Positions 40,830-50,116 of a DNA stretch of 64,000 nucleotides are shown here, piece by piece (within the stretch, counting starts at the first letter, position 1; each line of letters starts with the position of its first letter). The notes under the pieces were generated by a model. That model was given only the letters and a program-made list of their open reading frames with translations. It was not told the origin of the DNA and did no database searches. The stretch lies in contig NZ_VTXE01000002.1 of assembly GCF_013114595.1 (NCBI RefSeq), positions 124,001 through 188,000 of the forward strand. The letters run 5' to 3'. Origin of the DNA: Vibrio sp. 99-8-1. Lineage in GTDB: Bacteria > Pseudomonadota > Gammaproteobacteria > Enterobacterales > Vibrionaceae. The position numbers and the translations under genes were made by a program.

Positions 40830-40843
40830 ACGACGAAGCAACG

Positions 40844-41266
40844 ATGATGACGAATACTGCTTTTGGTAATGAAATTACCGCTAAAACCATTGTTGATACA
40901 ATGCAGTCCTTCAATCACTGGGAAGACAAGTACCGTCAAGTGATTAAGTGGGGGAAAATGCTGCCCATGATGGATGATAGTTTTAAAACCGAACAGGTCA
41001 TGGTAGCGGGCTGTGAAAGTCAGGTTTGGCTCATCAGTAAACAGAGCCAGAATGTTTGGTATTTTCAAGCTGATTCTGACGCCAGAATTGTGAGAGGATT
41101 GATTGCGCTTGTCATGGCTGCATTTAATGGAAAAACCAGCCAAGAAATCCAACAATTTGATGTAGAAGACTATTTTGAAAAAATAGGTTTAATATCACAT
41201 CTAAGCCCGTCACGAGGCAACGGACTGTATGCGATAGTGGAGCAGATTAAAAATCGAGCTCAGTAG
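40844..41266 (+). CDS. csdE: Sulfur acceptor protein CsdE (SufE family)
   Basis: A 140-residue SufE-like protein that takes persulfide sulfur from cysteine desulfurase CsdA. The acceptor cysteine is Cys57 in VAGCESQVWL, and the second family motif ALVMAAFNGKTSQEI follows. Two adjacent ATGs (40844 and 40847) are possible starts. It forms an operon with tcdA and converges with csdA, its expected partner, across a 53-bp gap. Confidence 0.9.
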   Translation: MMTNTAFGNEITAKTIVDTMQSFNHWEDKYRQVIKWGKMLPMMDDSFKTEQVMVAGCESQVWLISKQSQNVWYFQADSDARIVRGLIALVMAAFNGKTSQEIQQFDVEDYFEKIGLISHLSPSRGNGLYAIVEQIKNRAQ

Positions 41267-41319
41267 AGCTACTGCGTGGGTATTTTGCTGCACGCTGTTG
41301 CCTGTTTATCTCTTCTAGG

Positions 41320-42528
41320 CTAAAGCATATCGACCGCTTTTTTTACGGCTTTAACTAACTTATCTACATCTTCTAGCGTGTTATAGATAGCAAATGATAC
41401 ACGCACCGTTCCTTTTATTCCTAGTGCGTCCATAAATGGATGAGCACAGTGATGCCCTGAGCGCACTGCGATACCTTGTTGATCGAGCAGGGTATCGATA
41501 TCTTGATGATGAACGCCATCAATCGTAAAACTAATAATGGCTCCATTGGGTTGATAGCCAATGATATTGATATCTTCGATGGCCGATAATTGTCGAAACG
41601 CTTCGTGCTGTAATGAGTGCAAGTGTTTTTCTACTTGGGCTAAATCAAACTGTTTTAACCAAGTGATGGCAGATGCCAGTGCGATTGCACCAGCAATGTT
41701 TGGTGTTCCGGCTTCAAATTTACCCGGCAAAGAGGAGTAGGTTGTTTTTGTAAAAGAGACCTTTTCCACCATTTTGCCACCACCGTGCCATGGCGGCATT
41801 TGCTCTAGTATGGATAGTTTTCCGTACAGTACGCCGATTCCAGTTGGAGCATATAGCTTATGGCCGGAGAAAAGGTAAAAATCAGCTCCTAATTCTTCCA
41901 GATTAAGCGGTTCGTGCACAATACCTTGAGCTCCGTCGATTACAGTGATAGCGCCCACCTCGTTCGATAAGGCGATGATCTCTTCAATCGGGTTACGAGT
42001 CGCCGTCACATTGGTAATATGAGCAACGGCAACGATCTTGCTTTTATGGGAAAGTAGATGTTTAAACGCCTGCATATCCAGAGTGCAGTCGCTAAGCATC
42101 GGGATTTTTACCACTTTCGCTCCCGTCTGCTCTGCGACTATTTGCCACGGTACAATATTGGCGTGGTGCTCCATCTCGCTCACCAATATCTCATCATCTG
42201 GCTTTAGGGTATTTCTTGCGTAGGTTTGAGCAATCAAATTGACCGATTCTGTTGCTCCTTTTGTCCAGATAATCTCTTTACTGTAACGAGCGCCAACAAA
42301 TTGCTGAACAATTTCTCGGGCTGACTCAAATGAGCTGGTTGCTTGGGCTGTTAACTGATGGCTGCCACGATGCACATTAGCATTTTGATTTTGATAGTAA
42401 TGTTGAATAGTGTTGATCACATGATCGGGTTTTTGGGTCGTTGCAGCACTATCAAGATAAGTTAAATTCGTCTTGTCTTTGGACGTTAGCGCTTTAAATT
42501 GGTTACGAATTGAGGATATATCTAACAT
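41320..42528 (-). CDS. csdA: Cysteine desulfurase CsdA
   Basis: A 402-residue PLP enzyme of the SufS/CsdA group that removes sulfur from cysteine. The PLP lysine lies in LFSGHKLYAPTGIGVLYG, the active-site Cys in VRSGHHCAHPF, and the family motif GATESVNLIA near residue 85. The N-terminus LDISSIRNQF and ATG 42528 fit; the open frame continues upstream into the yajL coding region and is not used. It is the last gene of panE-yajL-csdA, one base after the yajL stop, and faces csdE. Confidence 0.9.
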   Translation of the reverse strand: MLDISSIRNQFKALTSKDKTNLTYLDSAATTQKPDHVINTIQHYYQNQNANVHRGSHQLTAQATSSFESAREIVQQFVGARYSKEIIWTKGATESVNLIAQTYARNTLKPDDEILVSEMEHHANIVPWQIVAEQTGAKVVKIPMLSDCTLDMQAFKHLLSHKSKIVAVAHITNVTATRNPIEEIIALSNEVGAITVIDGAQGIVHEPLNLEELGADFYLFSGHKLYAPTGIGVLYGKLSILEQMPPWHGGGKMVEKVSFTKTTYSSLPGKFEAGTPNIAGAIALASAITWLKQFDLAQVEKHLHSLQHEAFRQLSAIEDINIIGYQPNGAIISFTIDGVHHQDIDTLLDQQGIAVRSGHHCAHPFMDALGIKGTVRVSFAIYNTLEDVDKLVKAVKKAVDML

Positions 42529-42529
42529 T

Positions 42530-43126
42530 CTATTTGCCCAGAATATGATAGTGAAGAGTTGGCAGGGTAACCATGGGTTCTGCAATTGACCAAGCGTGCG
42601 CTTTTCCTGATAAAAGAATGATGATTTCCATCGCAAATTCTATCGCGGTGGCGGGGCCTTGGCTGGTGATGAGTTTATGAGTGACATCGATAGTGACACG
42701 TTTAGGTCGCCAGTTATTCGCCGCAATATCAGATTGAAAATTCGGATGACAGGTCATTAATGCATCGGGATAGAGGTTGTGAGTTTGCAATACAATAGCA
42801 GGTGAGGCGCAGATAGCGGCGACCCAACGACCATCGTATTTTTGTTGTTTGATCATCTCTATGAGAACAGGGCTATCTCTAAAGTTTTCCGCTCCTTCAA
42901 CGCCACCTGGTAGCGCGATGACGTCAAACTCTTCATCAGCAATATCCACTAATTTACAGTCTGCTGTTAAGGTCACACCTCTTGACGCTTTCATTGATAA
43001 TTTGCCGTCAAAATCAGCACTGGCAACGGTTACTTTGTACCCAGCTCTAACTAGGACGTCAATAATGGTTATTGCTTCCATCTCTTCTGTTCCAGGAGCA
43101 ACTGGAACAAGGATACTATGGCTCAT
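42530..43126 (-). CDS. yajL: DJ-1/PfpI family protein, YajL/ThiJ type
   Basis: A 198-residue DJ-1-superfamily protein. The redox-active cysteine sits in the nucleophile elbow AAICASPAIV, and the conserved Glu lies in PVAPGTEEMEAI at the N-terminus. YajL in E. coli protects proteins against oxidative and carbonyl stress; the detailed activity is debated. ATG 43126 has GGAG upstream and overlaps the panE stop as ATGA. It is placed between panE and csdA in a tight minus-strand operon. Confidence 0.88.
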   Translation of the reverse strand: MSHSILVPVAPGTEEMEAITIIDVLVRAGYKVTVASADFDGKLSMKASRGVTLTADCKLVDIADEEFDVIALPGGVEGAENFRDSPVLIEMIKQQKYDGRWVAAICASPAIVLQTHNLYPDALMTCHPNFQSDIAANNWRPKRVTIDVTHKLITSQGPATAIEFAMEIIILLSGKAHAWSIAEPMVTLPTLHYHILGK

Positions 43127-44016
43127 GAGGTTCTCCACAAATCTTCGGTCTGTTTTATCTTATTATATAGCGACAAATTGGTGTCTACATTAAGTTGATG
43201 TTTTTTGGCTGTGCGGCATAGGTAACCGGTAATATAATCTATTTCGGTTGTTCTATGGTTCAGAACATCTTGGTGCATGGAAGAATAATTTTCTGACGTT
43301 GCCTTGATGACCTTATATACCGTTTCCAGCAGTGTATCGGTCTCTATATTTATTTTCTCGGCTGTTATCACGGCAGATGCCTCTTCAACAATCGTCGAAA
43401 TTGTATGCTGGTACTTTTCTTTGGCTAATACTCCATTTTTACACTTTTCTATTGCTGTTAATGGATTAATGGCACAGTTAATGACTAGCTTTTGCCATAG
43501 GCTTTGGCGAACATCGTCGCTCCATGTAACTTCGGCAAGAGCGTGTTGAAGTACGGGCTGCAAAAATTGACACTGACGACCTTTTTCATTGTGCCCTCCG
43601 AGATGGGTGACGCCTTTACCAGTATGATAAAATTCCCCATGACCTTTCTTTAAGCATGCATGAGTTGTCGTCGCCAACACAATTGGAGAGTGTTGAAAGA
43701 GATGGTCAATCTGTTCGACAGCCCCCATACCATTATGCATAAAGAGTAGAATGGTATCGGGATGGAGTATTGTTTTCAGCGGTAAGATCGCTTCTTTAAC
43801 TTGCCAAGATTTTACCGTGACTAACACCATATCGGCTTGAGACAACACCTGCTTGTTATTCACTGGAAAATTTACAGTGGCTGCTTGGTCTAGGCGGATA
43901 CTTTGATTAGAAGAGGTTGGATTTCTTAACCAGAGACTGACGTTATGTCCGGCATTATGTAAGTAGTTGGCCCACAGTGAACCAATTGCCCCTGCTCCTA
44001 AGATGGTGATATTCAA
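43123..44016 (-). CDS. panE: 2-dehydropantoate 2-reductase
   Basis: A 297-residue NADPH-dependent reductase making pantoate for coenzyme A synthesis. The dinucleotide motif ILGAGAIGSLWA opens the protein, the catalytic Lys lies in LWQKLVINCAINPLTA, and HRTTEIDYITGYL is the C-terminal signature. There is no ATG: TTG 44016 (AGAGA nearby) puts the start exactly where E. coli PanE begins, while a GTG at 44043 and a TTG at 44073 would add unrelated residues. First gene of panE-yajL-csdA. Confidence 0.85.
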   Translation of the reverse strand: MNITILGAGAIGSLWANYLHNAGHNVSLWLRNPTSSNQSIRLDQAATVNFPVNNKQVLSQADMVLVTVKSWQVKEAILPLKTILHPDTILLFMHNGMGAVEQIDHLFQHSPIVLATTTHACLKKGHGEFYHTGKGVTHLGGHNEKGRQCQFLQPVLQHALAEVTWSDDVRQSLWQKLVINCAINPLTAIEKCKNGVLAKEKYQHTISTIVEEASAVITAEKINIETDTLLETVYKVIKATSENYSSMHQDVLNHRTTEIDYITGYLCRTAKKHQLNVDTNLSLYNKIKQTEDLWRTS

Positions 44017-44074
44017 TGGAACGTTCTCTGATGATGTTTGCACAAAGGATAGCGATAGGGAAATGGAATGCAAT

Positions 44075-44102
44075 AAAAAAGGCGCTTAAATGCGCCTTTT
44101 TT
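44075..44102. terminator. Terminator of the Tsx-like porin gene
   Basis: Perfect stem AAAAAAGGCGC (44075-44085) with GCGCCTTTTTT (44092-44102), 6-base loop, with A and T runs on both sides, so it can act in both directions. It follows the porin gene, which ends at 44122 on the minus strand, and lies just before panE. Confidence 0.92.
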
Positions 44103-44121
44103 GTCCGTTTTTTACAGAAAC

Positions 44122-44883
44122 TTAGAAAGTGTACTGTACACGATATATTAATAAGTCTTGGTAATCTTTACGTGCTAGTTTGTTAACAGTAAAGCGGTAT
44201 AGCACACCCGTTGACCAATTTTCGTGGAAGTTCCACATAGCATTTAAGCTACCATTTAGACCCCAGCTCTCGCTGCTAGTGCTTTGAGCTTTAGAATAAG
44301 CATCGTTACGTGCAAATTCGTATTCACCCCAGCTTGAGAAAGTAAATTTCTCACCAGCGATCTCAGTGGCATAGTAACCTACCCAACCAACCATGCCGCC
44401 ATTGGCACCAGTGTTATCTTTGGTGTTGATTTGGTGGGCACCAATAAATGGTGTAAAGCCCCAACCGTCACCTTTTAAGCCAGTGTAGCCTAAACCAAGA
44501 ACACGGTTTTGCTCGTGGAAGTTTGATTTATCTGCATCGGTATTATAAACCTGAGCGTATAAACTAACGCCTGATTCAGTTAGGTTGTAGTGAATGGTTC
44601 CTTTTGCTGATGCACCGCGGTCATCACCAGCACGATCAACACCTTCATAGTCATAGAAACCGTAGATTTGACCCCAGTCGAATACAGCACCACCGTCAAT
44701 ACCAATTACTGCTTGGTTACGTTTGCTAATATCTCCACCAAAGTTATCGTCATCATTACCAAAACCTTGGTCCCATACTTGGTAGTCAACATACATGCTA
44801 CCAAAACCAAATAGATACTCTGCTTGAGCTGGAACTGAAGCAGCTGCAGCTAAAACGCCAAGTGCAATAATTGATTTACGCAT
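44122..44883 (-). CDS. Tsx/OmpK-family channel-forming outer-membrane protein
   Basis: A 253-residue outer-membrane beta-barrel. It has a signal peptide (MRKSIIALGVLAAAASVPAQA, shown in part; cleavage after AQA), alternating hydrophobic strands rich in Tyr, Trp and Gly, and a C-terminal Phe (VQYTF) typical for barrel assembly. It fits the channel_Tsx group that includes nucleoside channel Tsx and Vibrio OmpK. It is somewhat shorter than OmpK phage-receptor forms, and the substrate is unclear. A long AT-rich leader region lies upstream and a strong terminator downstream, so it is transcribed alone. Confidence 0.75.
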   Translation of the reverse strand: MRKSIIALGVLAAAASVPAQAEYLFGFGSMYVDYQVWDQGFGNDDDNFGGDISKRNQAVIGIDGGAVFDWGQIYGFYDYEGVDRAGDDRGASAKGTIHYNLTESGVSLYAQVYNTDADKSNFHEQNRVLGLGYTGLKGDGWGFTPFIGAHQINTKDNTGANGGMVGWVGYYATEIAGEKFTFSSWGEYEFARNDAYSKAQSTSSESWGLNGSLNAMWNFHENWSTGVLYRFTVNKLARKDYQDLLIYRVQYTF

Positions 44884-45679
44884 AAAAGGATACTCTTTTC
44901 AAAAATGTGAATTTAAATATAGCGGATCCTTCCGTGACCTGCTTATTCCATAGGCGGCAAATAATAGCGATAAAAGTTCAAATTAAAAGTGAGTTTTAAT
45001 ATAAAAGTGGAAATAATTAGTGATCTGGATCTTATTTCTTTGATCTATTTTGTTATCGTTGAGTAATTGGTTTTGTTTGCATAAAAGTTGCATTGTAAAT
45101 GTGATTTATGTCCCATTATATTTCTTATTGATATAGTTGTTGTTAAATATAATTCATATGTATATTTTGTTGATGATATGCTTTGTTTGCACTTAAGTGT
45201 TTGTTTCGTATGTGCTTTTGTGTTTTTGTGGCGTTTGTTGTTTGCTGAGTTTTTAATCGTTAACCATAATTGTTGTTTTTGTAAAAGCAAACGTATTTAT
45301 TGAAAAGGTGATCTGTGTTGCTTGTTTTGTTTATTGTTATTTATATCAATTACTTAGGTAAAATATATTGATATTTACTATTAATAATTGATTAGAGTAA
45401 TAAAACTAAAATGAGTGTTATATATATAATTAAAATAGGTAGTGTTATTTTACTAATGAGGAAGTCAGCTTGTTTTATTAATTTAACGGATTAAATAGGC
45501 TAAGAAATAAATAATTTGTATGAGTGATATATAACTGGAGAAATTGGAGAAATTTTAGACATTTGTGCAACAGGTAACATTTTCATTATCCCAAGCTAGC
45601 TAGATATGCCACCTCAGGAGCGTGGAATCTTGCTACGGTGAATGGGGTTTCTACCGCAGCAAGATAGATTAAAGTATGA
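44884..45679 (+). other. Long AT-rich intergenic region upstream of the porin gene
   Basis: A 796-bp gap, very AT-rich with a T bias on the plus strand from about 45050. Two overlapping frames there (45045-45290 minus, 45088-45303 plus) have low-complexity composition and no ribosome site. A tandem 9-base repeat GGAGAAATT occurs at about 45537-45554. A hairpin lies near ampG (45627-45665). No gene is supported; a small RNA cannot be excluded. Confidence 0.6.
45627..45665. repeat. 13-bp hairpin after ampG
   Basis: ATCTTGCTACGGT (45627-45639) pairs with ACCGCAGCAAGAT (45653-45665), one non-standard pair, 13-base loop. It lies 15 bp past the ampG stop but has no T run on either strand, so it is a poor classical terminator. 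Confidence 0.5.
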
Positions 45680-47029
45680 CTACTCTTTCTGTGAACGAGC
45701 TTTTTCTAAGATATCGGCGAAATAGTGACGCAACGAATAGAGCATAACTAAGCTTGGAATAACCATTACGGCAGTAAGAACGAAGAACAGTGGCCAGTTG
45801 TTTAAATAGTCAGCGAGTTCACCACTGAAAGAGGCTAAGGTTGTCCTGCCAAAATTGCCAAGAGATGCAAGGAGCGCATATTGAGTGGCAGAAAAGGCTT
45901 GTCCAGTCAGTACTGTTAGGAAGGAGACAAAAGCGACGGTTGAGAATGCGGTAGTAAAGTTATCGACTATGATAGTGGCTAAGAACAAGTGTTCATTAGG
46001 ACCAACAGAGGCTATCCATGCGAACATTAAGTTACTGGATGCCATGGCGATCCCACCGATCATCAGCCCACGTATAATGCCAAATTTAACATTAAACATG
46101 CTACCCACAAGGGTAAAGAAGATAGTCACCCACCATCCCAACAGCTTTGAATAGTGACCGATTTGCTCATTGCTAAAGCCAACTTCTTTATAGAAGGTTA
46201 TGGACATTCTGCCTAAAAAGGCTTCACCGATCTTGAATAAAAATACAAACAGCAGCAGTGTGACGGCAACTTGAACACCATTCCTTTTAAAGAAATCGAG
46301 AAATGGTTCAATAACCGTAACAGTAAACCAAGCGCCTATCCGAGAACCAACGACTTTGCTGTGTCTTTGCTCTGCTTTCTGTTGTAAGGCTTCCCTGTCC
46401 GTTTTAGGTTCACCCACCAGTAGGGTAAATATGATTAAAACGGCTAGCACTCCTGCCATACCATAAAATACACCGTTCCAGCCAATGCTGTCGGCATTGA
46501 TAAAGGCGAGATAACCTGGCAGTGAATAACCTGTCCACCATCCCATTACTGCCATTGCAGATGCTTGAGGGAGTTTACTTGACTGAGATTTTGGAAATGT
46601 ATCGATACGGTAGGCATCAATAGCGATATCCTGCGTAGCAGAAGCGATAGCAATGCCGAGAGCCAGCATCGAGGTAAACATCAAATCGTTAGCAGGGTTC
46701 ACTCCCGCAATAAAGAGCGTGCAGATCAAAATGACAAATTGGCATAGTATGATCCAGCTTCTTCTCTGCCCTAGTGAACGATGCAGTAGAGGGAGCTTCA
46801 CCCTATCAACAAGTGGCGCCCAGAGAAAATTAATGGCGTACACGGCGAAGACAGAGCCAAAGTAACCAATTGCGGCTCGAGTTAGCCCTGCATCTTTTAG
46901 CCAGCCAGACATATTAGAGCCAATTAGCACCCACGGAAAACCGCTTGAACAGCCGAGCATGAATACCCAGATAAGTTTTCTGTCTAAATAGCTTTTGAAT
47001 GTCTCACGCCAAGACATTTGCTGTGTCAT
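45680..47029 (-). CDS. ampG: Muropeptide permease AmpG
   Basis: A 449-residue major-facilitator membrane protein with about 12 to 14 hydrophobic segments. It imports anhydro-muropeptides from the periplasm for cell-wall recycling and, in many bacteria, beta-lactamase signalling. Family marks include GCSSGFPWVLIGSNMSGWLK near the N-terminus, FLWAPLVDR, and QDIAIDAYRID. The ATG at 47029 has AAGGAG at good spacing; a TTG one codon earlier is ignored. It lies downstream of yajG and ppiA on the same strand, with a terminator in between. Confidence 0.92.
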   Translation of the reverse strand: MTQQMSWRETFKSYLDRKLIWVFMLGCSSGFPWVLIGSNMSGWLKDAGLTRAAIGYFGSVFAVYAINFLWAPLVDRVKLPLLHRSLGQRRSWIILCQFVILICTLFIAGVNPANDLMFTSMLALGIAIASATQDIAIDAYRIDTFPKSQSSKLPQASAMAVMGWWTGYSLPGYLAFINADSIGWNGVFYGMAGVLAVLIIFTLLVGEPKTDREALQQKAEQRHSKVVGSRIGAWFTVTVIEPFLDFFKRNGVQVAVTLLLFVFLFKIGEAFLGRMSITFYKEVGFSNEQIGHYSKLLGWWVTIFFTLVGSMFNVKFGIIRGLMIGGIAMASSNLMFAWIASVGPNEHLFLATIIVDNFTTAFSTVAFVSFLTVLTGQAFSATQYALLASLGNFGRTTLASFSGELADYLNNWPLFFVLTAVMVIPSLVMLYSLRHYFADILEKARSQKE

Positions 47030-47194
47030 CAAACACTCCTTGTTACACCTATCACAGGTCGTATTGCGAAATTAAACCATAGCAACTATTTATGGCTAAT
47101 GTCGTTAAATTGATAACCAAAACAGATTGAGTGGGTACTCACTATAAAGAAGTGATGAACCACAGGGAAACGAGTTGGTTATTAAGATTAAAAA

Positions 47195-47215
47195 AGGCCG
47201 ATATATTATCGGCCT
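47195..47215 (-). terminator. Terminator after ppiA
   Basis: AGGCCGATA (47195-47203) pairs with TATCGGCCT (47207-47215), 3-base loop. On the minus strand it runs into TTTTTT, so it ends the yajG-ppiA transcript before ampG. Confidence 0.85.
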
Positions 47216-47230
47216 ATGGGTAGGATGGTT

Positions 47231-47779
47231 TTATTTTTGTACGGTTACTTTATTGATAACAATTGCGGTAGCCGGTACGTCATGATAACGCCCAAAAGAT
47301 TTGGTTGGTTGTTTAGCCATAGATTGAACGTTCTCAAAACCTTTCGTTACTTTACCAAATACGGCATAACCCGGATTGCCGCCTTGTTGATAATCTAAAA
47401 AGTCGTTATCGGCATAATTTATGAAAAACTGTCTAGTCGCTGAATCTGGATTTGATGTTCTTGCCATGGCGATTGTAGCGACTTTATTTTTTAACCCGTT
47501 GCTGCCTTCATTCTTAATTGCTGGATAAGAAGGTTTCGATTTCATATCCGTATCAAAACCACCTCCTTGAGCCATGAATGTCGGGATCACGCGATGAAAA
47601 ATGGTACCTTCATAGCTTCCATCTTCAACATACTTAAGAAAATTTTCTGTCGTCACGGGAGCATTTTCTGAATCTAACTCTACGGTAAAATTACCCTGAG
47701 TGGTTTCAAAAATAACGTTAGGAGCCGCCATTAAAGAGGCGCTAAATAAGCATGCTAGGGCGATAATCGTCTTTTTCAT
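47231..47779 (-). CDS. ppiA: Periplasmic peptidyl-prolyl cis-trans isomerase (cyclophilin type)
   Basis: A 182-residue cyclophilin with a signal peptide (MKKTIIALACLFSASLMA, cleavage near residue 18-19). The catalytic Arg lies in IFHRVIPTFMAQGG, and ARTSNPDSATRQFFIN and GYAVFGKVTKG complete the signature. It speeds proline isomerisation during protein folding in the periplasm. The start codon overlaps the yajG stop by one base (TAATG), so the two are coupled. Confidence 0.9.
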   Translation of the reverse strand: MKKTIIALACLFSASLMAAPNVIFETTQGNFTVELDSENAPVTTENFLKYVEDGSYEGTIFHRVIPTFMAQGGGFDTDMKSKPSYPAIKNEGSNGLKNKVATIAMARTSNPDSATRQFFINYADNDFLDYQQGGNPGYAVFGKVTKGFENVQSMAKQPTKSFGRYHDVPATAIVINKVTVQK

Positions 47780-48351
47780 TAGAAGCGTTCCTTCATGTAG
47801 CTGTTTAATTCTTTATCGGTTGCAATTTCAGCGAGAACTAAGTTGGTAATATTATTGATGACTTGTTCAATTTCAGCATCTGAAGCACTAAATGTCCCGC
47901 TTTTGCTTGCGGTACCATTGAATGTTTTAACCAATTTACCTTCTGGTGTTTCAGCGGTGATTTGAAGCGTCACCTTTGCGTCCATCTCATTGGACATTAC
48001 ACTGTGCTTAACATTGACCAATAACTCAACAATTTCCAATGTAAGCGTGTTTTGACTATTAACGGTGATTTTATAGCCTTGAGACAGTAATTGATCAGTC
48101 AGTGCGGACTCTAACGTGATGCGCACGTTCTGTTTTGCATGTACGGGTTGAATATTGTTTCGGCCAGTATCAATAAGTGCAACATATTGGGCTGAGCGCA
48201 CGTCTCTGCTGTCTAGTGAGACGGCTAGGTTATCAACTACTCTGTTTTGACTCGTGGTAGCGTTAGGCATGAAGTTGACTTGTGGCTCTTCTGGAGATGA
48301 TGAACATGCGGCTAACAGAACCAGAGAGGCTGCGAAGATCAATTTTTTCAT
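47779..48351 (-). CDS. yajG: YajG family lipoprotein
   Basis: A 190-residue lipoprotein with lipobox LLAAC (Cys about residue 16) and the YajG pattern (VNFMPNATTSQN, SRDVRSAQYVALI). Its role is unknown. In E. coli yajG also lies next to ampG and near bolA, and the same neighbours are found here, which supports the assignment. It is first in yajG-ppiA. Confidence 0.85.
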   Translation of the reverse strand: MKKLIFAASLVLLAACSSSPEEPQVNFMPNATTSQNRVVDNLAVSLDSRDVRSAQYVALIDTGRNNIQPVHAKQNVRITLESALTDQLLSQGYKITVNSQNTLTLEIVELLVNVKHSVMSNEMDAKVTLQITAETPEGKLVKTFNGTASKSGTFSASDAEIEQVINNITNLVLAEIATDKELNSYMKERF

Positions 48352-48481
48352 GGTTAATTTCCTTTATGTTTTGCTCGTGCCTAGATTTTTCTCAATCCAC
48401 ACTCATTTGAACACTATACGGGCGTATGGATTTATAACCTAGGCTGTATTTTGCTGTAACAGCTCAATAGGGTGTATTCTA

Positions 48482-49621
48482 CTATTTAGTTGCTTGTAAA
48501 ATAACAAATTTATTGTTCGATGCAATCAGTGAAACCTTATTGTTTCCAAATAGCCTCGTCAGTTTCTTATCGTAGCCTAGGTGACGGTTACCGATAACCA
48601 ATAATTTACCATCAGTGTTAAGAACATGCTTAGCGTCACAGAACATCTGCCAAGCAATATGATCCGTTATGGCATTTTGTTGATGAAACGGAGGATTGCA
48701 GAGCACGAGATCAGCACAACTTTTGTCAAAACCATCTAAACAGTTGTTTGCAATGCAGTCTATTTCTCTGTCGCTTCCTAGCGCAGATGTTAAGTTGATT
48801 CTTGCTGATTCAACCGCCATAAAGCTTTCATCAACAGAAGTAATCTTAGCTTGAGGGTTTAATTGCCCTGCTTTAATAGACAAAACACCGTTACCGCAGC
48901 CTAGATCTATTATGTGTTTAATGTCAGGGCTTGCTGGGATGTGTTGCAGCATAAATCGAGCACCTAGATCAAGACTCTCTCCTGAGTAAACATTGGCAAA
49001 ATTCTGTAGCGAGTAGTTTTCTCCGTCAACATGCCACTCAACGACAGAAGGAGCTTCGGCTGGATTGATATTATCTGCACGACTAAAGATGAGTCGATGC
49101 TTTTTCTTGGCTAAAGAGGTTGTTGTAGTGCCCAGGTGCTTTTCAAAAAGAGCTAAGGTTGAGTTATGAATATCCTTCGCTTTATTAACGGCAATGACTG
49201 GACAGTCTTTCCTTATACTTCTCTTTAACTGAGATAACTGCCAGGTTAGTAAGCGGTTACTTTTGGGTAGTTGGAATAGCACCAAATCAATATTGTCAGC
49301 GATATTGTCTAAGCAGTGCATAAACTGGATGTGAGGTGATTGGTTTCTTTTTAAATTGTTAAGCGTACCTTGGTGAGAAATGTAAGAGTCGCTCATTAAG
49401 GTGACATTGTGCTTTTCGGCAAACCAACAAGAAAGAGCACCGAAATGATCGTTGAGTATGAGAATATTTCGCTGCTCTTTGAGGTCCATCTCTTCAACGT
49501 AGTGAATTAAATATTCATCACCAGCATCCCAAGCTTGAAAAGATTCATTTGCTCGTTTAGGGAAACGCAGCAGCGTCAATATGCGTTCATTATATGTAAA
49601 CTGTGTTTTAATTTCGTTCAT
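48482..49621 (-). CDS. rlmG: 23S rRNA (guanine-N2)-methyltransferase RlmG
   Basis: A 379-residue SAM-dependent methyltransferase that modifies G1835 of 23S rRNA in E. coli. The C-terminal catalytic half carries the SAM-binding HIIDLGCGNGVLSIKAGQ and the base-flipping motif VLCNPPFHQ; the N-terminal half is a degenerate copy of the fold (ILILNDHFGALSCWFAE), as in RlmG and RsmC. Length equals YgjO/RlmG. It is divergent from bolA. Confidence 0.9.
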   Translation of the reverse strand: MNEIKTQFTYNERILTLLRFPKRANESFQAWDAGDEYLIHYVEEMDLKEQRNILILNDHFGALSCWFAEKHNVTLMSDSYISHQGTLNNLKRNQSPHIQFMHCLDNIADNIDLVLFQLPKSNRLLTWQLSQLKRSIRKDCPVIAVNKAKDIHNSTLALFEKHLGTTTTSLAKKKHRLIFSRADNINPAEAPSVVEWHVDGENYSLQNFANVYSGESLDLGARFMLQHIPASPDIKHIIDLGCGNGVLSIKAGQLNPQAKITSVDESFMAVESARINLTSALGSDREIDCIANNCLDGFDKSCADLVLCNPPFHQQNAITDHIAWQMFCDAKHVLNTDGKLLVIGNRHLGYDKKLTRLFGNNKVSLIASNNKFVILQATK

Positions 49622-49807
49622 TTATAGGATCGGTACTGAAAGTATCTGTTTATTGTCTCAAAAGTGCTGTAAACAGTGAACCAAAAATTACATAGTTGTC
49701 TACGGTGCTTTTTTGTGATGGTAACGTAAGCAATTACTCATAATTAGGTATTAAGGTCGTATAGAATGATAAGTATCATTACTCGGCTAAGGTTTAGAGA
49801 TAAAAAC

Positions 49808-50116
49808 ATGCTACAAGAACAGATAGAAACCAAACTACACAATGCGTTTTCGCCAATTTATCTTCAAGTTATAAATGAAAGTTATATGCATAATGTACCG
49901 GCAGGATCAGAAAGCCATTTTAAAGTGGTGGTGGTCAGTGATGACTTTGACGGAGAGCGATTAATTAGTCGGCACCGTAAAGTTAATCAAGTTTTGATGT
50001 CGGAGTTGCAAGAAAATATACATGCTCTTTCCATTCATACCTATACTCAGTCAGAGTGGAAAATTGAAAGCGGCTTGGTCCCTGACTCTCCGAACTGTAT
50101 GGGGGGCGGAAAGTAG
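49808..50116 (+). CDS. bolA: BolA family protein
   Basis: A 102-residue BolA protein, involved in stress response, cell shape and iron-sulfur handling with monothiol glutaredoxins. Family motifs are [23 protein letters not shown] (seen in two parts) and [10 protein letters not shown]. Start 49808 matches the E. coli N-terminus; a longer open frame to 49766 adds unrelated residues. It stands alone, facing nqrA across 448 bp. Confidence 0.92.
   Translation: MLQEQIETKLHNAFSPIYLQVINESYMHNVPAGSESHFKVVVVSDDFDGERLISRHRKVNQVLMSELQENIHALSIHTYTQSEWKIESGLVPDSPNCMGGGK

Noticed and set aside
41274..41295. Possible terminator between csdE and csdA (GCGTG with CACGC)
   Set aside because: Only five pairs and no T run; too weak to call.
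45045..45303. Two overlapping open frames on opposite strands in the AT-rich gap (81 and 71 codons)
   Set aside because: Low-complexity composition typical of AT-rich non-coding DNA, no ribosome sites, no recognisable family.
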